NCBI RefSeq assembly: GCF_021462225.1
Contig: NC_061796.1
Span: 46,414,891 to 46,478,890, forward strand
Origin: Girardinichthys multiradiatus
Lineage: Eukaryota; Chordata; Actinopteri; Cyprinodontiformes; Goodeidae
Direction of reading: 5' to 3'
Length of the DNA: 64,000 nucleotides
The notes below the pieces were generated by a model. That model saw nothing but the letters and a program-made list of their open reading frames with translations, did not search any database and was not told where the DNA came from. Shown piece by piece: positions 1 through 10,391 of this stretch (position 1 is the first letter of the stretch; every line of letters begins with the position of its first letter). The translations under genes were made by a program, and so were the position numbers.

Positions 1-144
1 TGTTAATAAAACGTAATTAAGATGATATTAAATAATATGATTTTTCTCTCACAAAACAAAGCAAAACATCTGGAGTTCACAGGTTTGTCTCTGCTTAGCC
101 TCTCAGCACATTGATCAATTCATCATCAATCAAATATAGGCTGT

Positions 145-300
145 GTCTCACCTGAGTCAAATAATTATGTCATTATCTGGACTCTGTAGGTTGAATCTGT
201 AATTCATCCCTTTGATATACTGTAGGTGAGTTGGACCAGGGACACATCTAAAAGTGGCAGGTCACCAGCCTTCAAGGACGAGTTTGAGGCCCTGCCGCAG
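145..300. repeat. Short interspersed fish repeat (MITE-like)
   Basis: Contains TGGACCAGGGACACATCTAA and an upstream CACCTGAGTCAAATAATTAT, a pair that recurs in many teleost genomes as a short inverted-repeat element (from memory). The rest of 1-818 is gene A intron or downstream sequence with nothing recognised; no lectin-domain exon was found there on the minus strand. Confidence 0.45.
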
Positions 301-818
301 AACCTATGTGCAAGCAATCTATACTATGGGGAATCCACCAAGAGGGTTTTGGTGTCATTTCAAAATGCAAGAAATATGAACAAAGTGAGAGATAATCTGG
401 GGTCTCCAACCCTGGGGTGCTTAGCATCCTTCATAGTCCAGTTTATGTTCTAAAGATAATACTCAGCAACCCAACTGGACCAGAGATAACATTTTTACTC
501 CTCTACTCTCCACCTACCTTATGAGCCACCTGAGCAGAAAGCACAGAATAGGAACAGGTTGAGTAATTAACAAGATTATTTACAAAGAAATAAAATGGGT
601 CCAACAGCAACATTCTTAAACCAAATCACAGGTTGTAGACTTCAGTCAAGTGAACTTAACCCTGATCCTTCAGCTGGTTGGAGATGTTAATCATGTCATA
701 CTTTACAATACTGCAGTTCCCTTGTTTATAATCTGGGTACTTCTTAAAAATAAAACCTTCTGCTATTTGGTAGAAAGTCATCAGGTATATGGTTACATCA
801 TCATGGTAGAAAACTTAC

Positions 819-3800
819 TTCTTTGGGGACAAAAGTCTTTCACTGGAAAGTTCTCAAATGTCAGGATGACCTCCAGAGTCCAGTTGAGGTTGTCTCTTTC
901 TTTTCTCATCTCTGCAGTTTGATTCTCTAGGATTCTGGTCTTTTCCATCAGCTGCTTATTCTGCTCACTTAGGCTTCTCTTCTCCACCAGAAGTTGCTCG
1001 GTCTGGTTCTGTAGGACTTTGTTCTCCAGCAGAAGTTGCTCGGTCTGATTTGTCAGGTTTCTGTTTCCCAGAATCAAATGCTTATTTTCGTCTGCAAGGT
1101 CACTGATGGTTGTTTCCTGTTTCTTCATCACCATGGTTACTATACAGGAAATAAGAAAACATATAAGCAATTTAACAAATTTATGCTGCTGGTGTTGTAA
1201 GAAAAAATTTCAATTTCCTCAATGGTTTCTTTTTTTTTACAAATTTTGGACCAAATCTTAAGTTTTCACTGGATTTTCTTTGACAAAATAACTTTGAAAC
1301 AAAAATCTGTGGTAAGAGTCCAACATTTCTTAAATAAGCCACTACATAAATAGTTAATTGAGAAGTTTGATAAAAAAGTAAACTCACTATTGACCAGGAG
1401 GACAACGAGCACCACCACCACCACCAGAAGAAAAAGTGTCCCCAAACACACCAGAGTGATGCGAGATTTCACCGCTGCTTGAACTTCTGTTTAGAGTAAG
1501 AACAGCGACCCACATCATTCACCACCATTGTGGACAGAGATAATAGAACCAATGTTAGAATATAATGGCCTTTCATTGTTTAGATTAATTTATAATTTAA
1601 TGAGACAGTTTTACTCATGAATATGACATGAGAACTGCAAATTCAGCACCAGAAAGAGCAAGTAAGAATCATTCCAGAAAAAGCTTAAAATAATAAAGTT
1701 TTCCTTCATTTTTCCTTAACACAGTTATAGTGTGTGGACCAGCAGACAAGATGGAAATTAGACTAAATATTTTTCATACAAAGTTAAAACACAGTTGCCA
1801 CAGTAAGCCTGGTTTAAAGATCTTCCTTACAGTTCTAGTAAATACTTTCTATTCTAGGGTTTTACCCATCAGGCAATAATTAGAGCAGGAATAAATAATC
1901 AAAGCTCGTCTGGAAGAGATGAAGCTGACAGTCTCTTCATCTTTGAATAAAACATGGCAGCAAGATGAAGGTTTGATAAGATTTTTCTGAATCAATCACA
2001 AGACTTCTGGATCAATGTTCTTTGAACAGTTAAGACCAAAATAAAGATGTTTGACTGTAATACCCAGCACCATGCATGGAATAAACCAAAGTAAGCAGAT
2101 CAGCACAAAGCAGATTGTATGAACTGGACCTTAAGTGTGCTATCTTTATGTTATTCTACAATTCTGCAATATTTGTCCTAAAACAGTCTTAATACTGCCC
2201 TCTGTGTGTTAAATGGTGGCTACTGCAGTTAAATTTTCCTATTGGTTCAAACGGTACAGCTTGGTACCGTCTATGTTATAGCCTTCAGTTCCAGTATAAA
2301 ACCATCTCACTCAGACACACGTCCCCATTCTGTCCTCCACAGCCTCAGCAGCGCCACCTTCAGGCATCACTGAGTCAGAGCCTTGAGCCAGCAGCTCCAA
2401 CTAATGAGGCTCAGGCCCGCTGGGTTTCACAAAGCCTCTCTTAATCTCCAATGACGAGGGGGGTGAAAAATCCTCCATCTAAAAATATCTATCAGTGGTG
2501 AAACTACCAGCATCGCTCTCCATGTTTCAGCATGTGAGATTAAGCTAGCTGCCACTTTCCCTCGTCTTCAGGACCACACCCCCTTTAACCCCCTCCACTC
2601 ATCCCCACACTTTGTACCGCCCACTTTGGTGGCATTTTTCAAAATTTGTCTGGATGCGTAGTTATTCTTTTACATCGGGTTTAGTTCTACTTTAATATCA
2701 ATGAATTCTGGGTCATTCTTCTTTATTCAACTTTGCATCAATGTTTGCCTGACCCAGTTTGGACCAATGTGAAGCTTCAGCTGCTTCACATTAAACTCCA
2801 GAAGACTTTGGTATACAGAGAAGTTCCAGATTAATTCAATGACTGCAAAGCACCCAGGTATTATTGCTGCAAAACAAGCCCAAATCATCATCCCTCCACC
2901 ACCGTGTTTGACAGCTGGTAGGAGGTGTTTGTGCTGTTCTGCTTACTTTGGTTTATTCCATGCATGGTGCTGGGTATTACAGTCAAACATCTCTATTTTG
3001 GTCTTAACTGTTCAAAGAACATTGATCCAGAAGTCTTGTGATTGATTCAGATAAAACTTATCAAACCTTCATCTTGTGCAAAGTTGAATAAAGAAGAATG
3101 ACCCAGAATTCATCGACATTAAAGTAGAACTAAACCCGATGTAAAAGAATAACTACGCATCCAGACAAATTTTGAAAAATGCCACCAAAGTGGGCGGTAC
3201 AAAGTGTGGGGATGAGTGGAGGGGGTTAAAGGGGGTGTGGTCCTGAAGACGAGGGAAAGTGGCAGCTAGCTTAATCTCACATGCTGAAACATGGAGAGCG
3301 ATGCTGGTAGTTTCACCACTGATAGATATTTTTAGATGGAGGATTTTTCACCCCCCTCGTCATTGGAGATTAAGAGAGGCTTTGTGAAACCCAGCGGGCC
3401 TGAGCCTCATTAGTTGGAGCCGCTGGCTCAAGGCTCTGACTCAGTGATGCCTGAAGGTGGCGCTGCTGAGGCTGTGGAGGACAGAATGGGGACGTGTGTC
3501 TGAGTGAGATGGTTTTATACTGGAACTGAAGGCTATAACATAGACGGTATCAAGCTGTACCGTTTGAACCAATAGGAAAATTTAACTGCAGTAGCCACCA
3601 TTTAACACACAGAGGGCAGTATTAAGACTGTTTTAGGAAAAATATTGCACAATTGTAGAATAACATAAAGATAGCACACTTAAGGTCCAGTTCATACAGT
3701 TTATCTGCAAAAAAGTTGATTTAGTGTTTAGTTTCACTTTAATATTAGACACTGGCAGTTACACAAAAATTACTACAGAGTTGTTGCTGCTAAAGTCTGT

Positions 3801-6800
3801 ATCTCCAGATGTTTACTTATTGGGTGCACTTAGTTTTTCACTTAAAACTTTTCCATTTTAGCTTCCTCTCTGTTTAATAAATAACTTCAGTGTTTAATCT
3901 TCTCTGTGGTTTTGGACGAATGAAGTTTAAATAACTTGAGAAACTGTTAGATACCAGATCAGTTTCATTATCATCTGTCCTGATTTGTAAAACCTTAGAG
4001 AGAAGGTGTACTTTCTTTTTACCTGGTTTTAAATTCATTGTTTGATATTTTACATGTGTCACTAACTTACTTGGTGCAGTTGCCACAGGCTCTTCAGGTT
4101 TCCCTGCAGGTTGGGTTTCCAGATCGTCTTTTTCCTCTGAATTGTAGAAATCAGAACATTTGTAAAGTTATTAAAGATAAATAAATAATAAATGCAACAA
4201 AGATTTCACCAGTCTATGAAGGTTTCCCTGGTCCCTATAAGTGTTCCATATGTAATGTTTTTATTGACTGCATCAGTAATATCAGGTATAAATTGCTTTA
4301 GTTTCTCCCCAGTAAACAAGATGTAAATAAATGAAATACTGTCAAACGACTGGAGTCTGACTCCTGTGATCAACTGTAAGCATATTTATGATCTGCATTC
4401 AGATTGTATCTCAGACTGTAATTAAGCACATTTAAACCAAAGTGGTTCATTGATGCGTTTTTTACAGTGTCACAATCAAAAACAGTCTTAATGAACTGTG
4501 GGCGTACTCTGCTGTTGGTCAGAAATGTTTAAATAAATCTTTAAAACCTACTTGGTCCTGCAGTCACAGCATCCTGTTTCTTCACTTCAGAATAAATGCT
4601 CAGTTCATCCTTTGGCTCTAAAAGCAGAATGAGGGTCTGATGAGTGGCAGCTTATGTAATGAAGTCATAACCATAACTTTCTTTGTTAGTCGGCTCAAAC
4701 AAGAACCTCATTAATAGTGTAGCATCAGTGTTATTAATTAGACTTCATTTTCTCGTTGTTAGAACAGAATGTTGCACATTTCACTGATTTACAAAACTTG
4801 TTACAGTAGAGGCACATTCTTCACGTTTTTCTCCAGAGTTAGATGTTTGCTTTTTACTCTGTGTGAATTAAATAATAGCATTAAAAAGTCTAAATACCCT
4901 CATCTTGTCCAGGAATAACATTTTTAAAGATTTTTTTGCAGAACGTTTGGCCTTCATTTTTATTTCTTTTAAAAGTATATTCATTCTCTTGTATATTTTA
5001 TTAAAACGTAGGCAGAGAGGAAGTGGGTTGGGAAGAGGGGGAAGACAGGCAGCACGGGGCTCTGGGGTCAGAGTTCGTAGCCCCCGCACCAGGGTCGTGC
5101 CCTCTACCGTTATGCCACAAGCCACGCCCAGGAATGACTAAACAACATATATCATAAAATATATTCTTGTCTTAACTGCAAAATTTTGAATTCACTCAAG
5201 TCCACAGAGGTTGCTGCAGGTTCTATGTTTGTTATTTAATTTGAAAAAAGCCAAGGCTGATCAACTTCTTGTAAAGAGCCTGAATCCACTGCAGCCATTG
5301 AGTGGAAACTGCTCCAACACCAGTGTCACTTCCACCAGTGAAGTCAGTTTTACCTCATCATGGACTGAGAAGGTGCAGACAAAGAAAAATGCTCCTTCCC
5401 AAAACCTTATCCTTCAAAATGACTAGGTCGTTAATATTTAGTTTGCAGCTGCATGGATGCACATTTCTGGAGAAAGATTTCATGGTCAGACGAGACAAAG
5501 ATTGAGCCTTTTGGCCACAATACCAAGAAGTATGCTTGGAGAAGGAGAGCTGACGCTTTTAAAAATACATAGAGAATACCAGCTGTCAAGCATGGTGGTG
5601 GCACCATCATGCTGCTTAACTGACAAGTAAATGAATAAGAACCTAAATAAGTTAATAAGAAAGTAAATAAGCAGGTAAGTGACGTTTTTACGTCACCCAT
5701 CACAGATAAAACTCACAAAGTGCTTGAAAAAAAGAAGAGAAACATTAAAGCATGATTAAAAGACAAAGAGATAATTAAATTGTAAAATAATTAAAACCTA
5801 ATAAAATAATGTTTAAAAAGAATAAGGTCTTCAGCCACTTCTTAAATGAGTCCAGATCCTCAAGAAAATCTAGAACCAAATAAAGCCCGTTCTATAGTCG
5901 AGGTCCAGCTTCTAGACAGAGCGATTTCCTGAACTTCTATACCAGGTTGTTGGGACCACGAGTTGATCTGGGTTTCAGGACCTGAGCGCTACGACCTCAG
6001 CTCTATCAAAAATCTGTAATCTGTGCTTAAAAGCTGAATGTGTGCCAGGAAACCAACAGATTTAAAGGAAATCTACAAATTCTGTCAGAAGAGAGCTTGG
6101 ATTTTTAATCTGTGTAGATTAACTCTCTTAAACCCAAAGTTATGTTCGGGCCACATGGATTTAGTTTTGCTTTAATGGCTGAAGAATTATTCAGAAAGAT
6201 GCAGTGAAGGACGACAAGGCCATGGTTCTTGACCGGAAAAGGGTGGCTTGTCCTCTTCAGGTTGGAGGGGAGTTCCTGCCTCAAGTCGAGGAGTTCAAGT
6301 ATCTCGGGGTCTTGTTCACGAGTGAGGGGAGAATGGAGCGCGAGATCGACAGACGGATCGGTGCGGCTGCCACAATAACAGAGGATGCTGTGCCGGTCCG
6401 TTGTGGTGAAGAGAGAGCTGAGTCAAAAAGCGAAGCTCTCGATTTACCGGTCGGTCTACGTTCCTACCCTCACCTATGGCCATGAACTTTGGGTCATGAC
6501 TGAAAGAACGAGATCCCGGATACAAGCGGCAGAAATGAGCTTCCTCTGTAGGGTGGCCGGGCACTCCCTTAGAGATAGGGTGAGGAGCTCGGCCATCCGG
6601 GAGGGGCTCTGAGTAGAGCCGCTGCTCCTCCACATCGAGAGGAGCCAGTTGAGGTGGCTCGGGCATCTATACCGGATGCCTCCTGGAAGCCTTCCTCGGG
6701 AGGTGTTCCAGGCACGTCCCACTGGGAGGAGGCCCAGGACACGCTGGAGGGACTATGACTCTCGGTTGGCCTGGGAACGCCTTGGGCTCCCCCTGGAGGA

Positions 6801-7555
6801 GCTGGAGGAGGTGTCTGCTAAGTCTGCTGCCCCTGCGACCCGGTTCCTGATAAAGCGGAAGACAACAAGTACGAGTACGAGCAGTGAGGGAGCATGTCTC
6901 TGTGTCTTCCAAGACCACTGAAACTTTCAGTATCTGGCATTTATTTAGTATCACTGTGTGTTTCAGGACCTGAGCGCTCCGACCTCAGCTCTATCGGAAA
7001 TCTGTAATCTGTGCTTAAAAGTTGCGTGCGTGCCAGGAAACCAACAGATTTAAAGGAAATCTGAAAAACATTCTGTGTGAAGAGAGCTTGGATTTTTAAT
7101 CTGTGTAGATTAACTCGCTGAAACCCAAAGTTATGTTCAGGCCACATGGATTTACTTTTGCTTTAATGGCTGAAGAATTATTCAGAAAGATGCAGTGAGG
7201 GAGCATGTCTCTGTGTCTTCCAAGACCACTGAAACTTTCAGTATCTGGCATTTATTTAGTATCACTGTGTGTTTTTGACTGTCCAATAACTGTTTAAATT
7301 ACAATAGAGGAAACTTTTGCCAAATCCCGTCTCTGCTGACAGGATGCAAACAAGAGGGTTAAGAGAAAATTCTTAAGACATTTAAACCCAGCTCTGTTTG
7401 TTACTCATCAACAAGAAACCTTTAAAGTATACCCAGCATTTCTAGTTTAGCATTAGGCTCTGAGTTAAACTGGAGAAAGCCTGGAGTCACTTACCTTGTT
7501 CAGTCAGAGCCTTATTTTTGAAGACCAAAGATGAATAACTGATTTCCTCCTCCAT
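819..7555 (-). CDS. C-type lectin-like receptor gene A, 5' part (inhibitory-type cytoplasmic tail)
   Basis: Type II membrane receptor, partial: five exons are visible and the lectin-domain exons must lie left of position 1 or be lost. Exons (minus strand): 7495-7555, 4552-4617, 4071-4136, 1388-1486, 819-1139; all have GT donors and AG acceptors and join in one frame. Exon 1 starts MEEEISYSSLVF, an ITIM (I-x-Y-x-x-L). Exon 2 (66 nt) has ELSIYSEVK, a second ITIM (S-x-Y-x-x-V). Exon 3 (66 nt) is acidic, proline-rich and has no tyrosine; genes B and C lack it. Exon 4 encodes a single membrane anchor rich in Val/Leu. Exon 5 (321 nt) is a long coiled-coil stalk with several NxT sequons and ends PVKDFCPQR, as in the paralogues. 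By family knowledge such motifs recruit SHP phosphatases; an inhibitory role is inference. Gene B lies divergently to the right. Confidence 0.82.
1961..2107 (-). repeat. Second inverted block beside the palindrome
   Basis: About 147 bp (CAAGATGAAGGTTTGATAAG onward) is the reverse complement of 2929-3076, which lies in the palindrome spacer. The order is therefore X', arm 1, spacer, X, arm 2', not a simple hairpin. The block seems to belong to an old Tc1-like sequence. Confidence 0.8.
2116..3698. repeat. Long palindrome: two 622-bp inverted arms
   Basis: Arm 1 is 2116-2737 and arm 2 is 3077-3698, reverse complements of equal length with about half a dozen mismatches by eye. The arms run from TGTATGAACTGGACC to TTCAACTTTGCA. 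Each contains a CCAAT-like CTATTGGTT and a TATAAAA sequence. The 339-bp spacer holds a decayed Tc1-like piece. No frame of note is in the arms. It lies in the intron of gene A between its third and fourth exons. Confidence 0.9.
2738..3076 (-). mobile_element. Decayed Tc1-like transposon piece (palindrome spacer)
   Basis: Read on the minus strand, this has a recognisable Tc1-like coding remnant: a glycine-rich run from GGTGGTGGAGGGATGATG followed by a Trp/Cys/Phe run, matching the usual KHGGG...WGCF region. Stops and frameshifts break it. Confidence 0.5.
5005..5136 (-). repeat. tRNA-derived SINE-like repeat
   Basis: On the minus strand this has a tRNA-like promoter layout: TGGCATAACGGTAGAGG (A-box-like) and a downstream GTTCGA-like B box remnant (CTACGAACTCTGACCC). 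It lies in gene A intron 1. Confidence 0.45.
5445..5622 (+). mobile_element. Decayed Tc1-like transposase piece
   Basis: Reads, in shifting frames, as the middle of a Tc1-like transposase: AGACGAGACAAAGATTGAGC (DETK..), GGCCACAATACCAAGAAGTA (GHNTKK) and CAAGCATGGTGGTGGCACCA (KHGGG). It is unrelated in detail to the intact 1610-bp Tc1 family in the window. Confidence 0.65.
5973..7270 (+). repeat. 310-bp tandem duplication, one unit interrupted
   Basis: Unit 1 is 5973-6207 plus 6881-6960; unit 2 is 6961-7270 and starts directly after unit 1. Both begin TTTCAGGACCTGAGCGCT and end TTTAGTATCACTGTGTG. Unit 1 is split by the Rex3-like fragment 6208-6880. The units differ at a few percent of positions. 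Confidence 0.88.
6208..6880 (+). mobile_element. Rex3-like LINE fragment (3' end only)
   Basis: 5'-truncated copy with the last part of the LINE protein in several frames: [57 protein letters not shown]. It has a stop (TGA) at GEGL and several indels. It ends in GGAAGACAACAAGTACGAG. It lies in one unit of a tandem duplication in gene A intron 1, with GCAGTGA on both sides (6201-6207 and 6881-6887) as a short target duplication. Confidence 0.85.
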
Positions 7556-8795
7556 TCTTAAAACTTACAGTATGTCCTGCAACAACGTTGCTGCTTCAAT
7601 GCAGAAAATGAAATCAATTTCAACTGATGCAGAAATGTAAAGGTTGTTGGGGAACAAACAAGTTCCTCTTTATGTAGGTGTTTAGAGAAGAACAGGCCAA
7701 ACTGTGAGAAGAATTAATCATTATAGACAAATAATATTTGTTTATTTGTTCTTGGAAATGTGAGACTTTCTGTGCAGAAACGGAGTCAGAATTCAATCTT
7801 TTGGATATTTCAGTGTTTATTCTTAAGGCCCAACAACTTTTAATATTTGTTTTTTACTGATCAGAGCAGTTTTAGGCCACAAAGTTTGTTTCTTGCCAAC
7901 AAAGTTTTCTAACTTCCAAAGTAACAAAGATGAAGTTATACTTTTATGAGTTATGTTCAGTTTAAGATTTAGGATATGTATTTACCCACGATGGACTGGA
8001 GACCTGTCGCCTCTAGATAGCTGGAGATAGGCACCAGCTCCCCTGTGTGGTGTTGAAATAATTATATGACAAAAAATAATATCATTAATATGTGGAAATC
8101 CAAGAAATAAAAGAAGTTAAAAAATCAAATAAATCTTGTTATATTGCTGTTGGCAAAGAGTGGCATCTCCATGAAGACCATTAGAAACTATCTACACGCC
8201 AGCCGGTTGTTTGGGAGGCATGCAGGGAAAAAGTTTCTTCTTCTTCTACCACCACAAACATAAAAATGTGAAGTTTGCTTAATGCTGCTGGGACTTCAAC
8301 TGGAACTATTCAGGTGGTCTGACATGAAACGAATCACCTCTTTTTTACTGTTGAGTATGGGGGAGGATCTGTGATGCTGCGGGACTATTTCTCTGCCAAC
8401 ATAATTGGGAGAGTTATTAGACATCATGGAATAATGAACTCCTTAAAATACCATCCATCTATTGTCTATACCCACCTGTCCTTGCAGGGTTGCCAAGGAC
8501 AGCGAAAAAGAGGAAAAAGACATTTTCATTTATTTAGTTTGGTGAACTTTGATAGAAGTGGTTTGAATACTTTTCACATTCATCTTGAGTGTTTTATGAA
8601 CTATTAACAGAATTGTCATCTTGCCTTAGAGTTGCATTTGGGTGGTTGCTATGCAGACTGAGCAGGAACTTGTGTGCAGGAGTTCTGGGAAGCAGGCTGT
8701 TCACACCCCAGTCAATCTTTGTGTCCTTGAATGCCAGATGTGGACGTGTGCTGTATCGGTATCTGGACAGAACCAGTTTTATTCAGTAGAACTTG
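7556..8795. other. Spacer between divergent receptor genes A and B, left part
   Basis: No gene seen. The stretch next to 7555 should include the gene A promoter, but no TATA or other strong motif stands out. 7985-8050 is a short piece of a widespread SINE-like repeat (GATAGCTGGAGATAGGCACC-type end). 8449-8500 resembles the tail of another repeat (CCATCCATCTATTGTCTATA). Confidence 0.5.
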
Positions 8796-9074
8796 TACAG
8801 GTCCTTCTCAAAATATTAGCATATTGTGATAAAGTTCATTATTTTCCATAATGTCATGATGAAAATTTAACATTCATATATTTTAGATTCATTGCACACT
8901 AACTGAAATATTTCAGGTCTTTTATTGTCTTAATACGGATGATTGTGGCATACAGCTCATGAAAACCCAAAATTCCTATCTCACAAAATTAGCATATTTC
9001 ATCCGACCAATAAAAGAAAAGTGTTTTTAATACAAAAAACGTCAACCTTCAAATAATCATGTACAGTTATGCAC

Positions 9075-10079
9075 TCAATACTTGGTCGGGAATCCTTTTG
9101 CAGAAATGACTGCTTCAATGCGGCGTGGCATGGAGGCAATCAGCCTATGGCACTGCTGAGGTCTTATGGAGGCCCAGGATGCTTCGATAGCGGCCTTTAG
9201 CTCATCCAGAGTGTTGGGTCTTGAGTCTCTCAACGTTCTCTTCACAATATCCCACAGATTCTCTATGGGGTTCAGGTCAGGAGAGTTAGCAGACCAATTG
9301 AGCACAGTGATACCATGGTCAGTAAACCATTTACCAGTGGTTTTGGCACTGTGAGCAGGTGCCAGGTCGTGCTGAAAAATGAAATCTTCATCTCCATAAA
9401 GCTTTTCAGCAGATGGAAGCATGAAGTGCTCCAAAATCTCCTGATAGCTAGCTGCATTGACCCTGCCCTTGATAAAACACAGTGGACCAACACCAGCAGC
9501 TGACACGGCACCCCAGACCATCACTGACTGTGGGTACTTGACACTGGACTTCTGGCATTTTGGCATTTCCTTCTCCCCAGTCTTCCTCCAGATTCTGGCA
9601 CCTTGATTTCCGAATGACATGCAGAATTTGCTTTCATCCGAAAAAAGTACTTTGGACCACTGAGCAACAGTCCAGTGCTGCTTCTCTGTTGACCAGGTCA
9701 GGCGCTTCTGCCGCTGTTTCTGGTTCAAAAGTGGCTTGACCTGGGGAATGCAGCACCTGTAGCCCATTTCCTGCACACGCCTGTGCATGGTGGCTCTGGA
9801 TGTTTCTACTCCAGACTCAGTCCACTGCTTCCGCAGGTCCCCCAAGGTCTGGAATCGGCCCTTCTCCACAATCTTCCTCAGGGTCCGGTCACCTCTTCTC
9901 GTTGTGCAGCGTTTTCTGCCACACTTTTTCCTTCCCACAGACTTCCCACTGAGGTGCCTTGATACAGCACTCTGGGAACAGCCTATTCGTTCAGAAATTT
10001 CTTTCTGTGTCTTACCCTCTTGCTTGAGGGTGTCAATAGTGGCCTTCTGGACAGCAGTCAGGTCGGCAGTCTTACCCAT
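9075..10079 (-). CDS. Tc1 transposase, copy 1 (334 aa, open)
   Basis: Cut-and-paste transposase with no premature stop. Residues about 1-50 form a helix-turn-helix ([19 protein letters not shown], then [11 protein letters not shown]). A basic linker GRKKCGRKR follows, then a second helix-turn-helix region ([20 protein letters not shown]). The catalytic core shows D in VLFSDESKF, D in [11 protein letters not shown] and E in NPIENLWD; 34 residues separate the last two, i.e. DD34[13 protein letters not shown] is the Tc1 signature. The length is normal for the family. Confidence 0.95.
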   Translation of the reverse strand: MGKTADLTAVQKATIDTLKQEGKTQKEISERIGCSQSAVSRHLSGKSVGRKKCGRKRCTTRRGDRTLRKIVEKGRFQTLGDLRKQWTESGVETSRATMHRRVQEMGYRCCIPQVKPLLNQKQRQKRLTWSTEKQHWTVAQWSKVLFSDESKFCMSFGNQGARIWRKTGEKEMPKCQKSSVKYPQSVMVWGAVSAAGVGPLCFIKGRVNAASYQEILEHFMLPSAEKLYGDEDFIFQHDLAPAHSAKTTGKWFTDHGITVLNWSANSPDLNPIENLWDIVKRTLRDSRPNTLDELKAAIEASWASIRPQQCHRLIASMPRRIEAVISAKGFPTKY

Positions 10080-10391
10080 GATTGGGGTTTTGAGTGATGA
10101 ACCAGGCTGGGAGTTTTAAAGGCCTCAGGAATCTTTTGCAGGTGTTTAGAGTTAACTCGTTGATTCAGATGATTAGGTTCATAGCTCGTTTAGAGACCCT
10201 TTTAATGATATGCTAATTTTGTGAGATAGGAATTTTGGGTTTTCAGGAGCTGTATGCCAAAATCATCCGTATTAAGACAATAAAAGACCTGAAATATTTC
10301 AGTTAGTGTGCAATGAATCTAAAATATATGAATGTTAAATTTTCATCATGACATTATGGAAAATAATTAACTTTATCACAATATGCTAATA

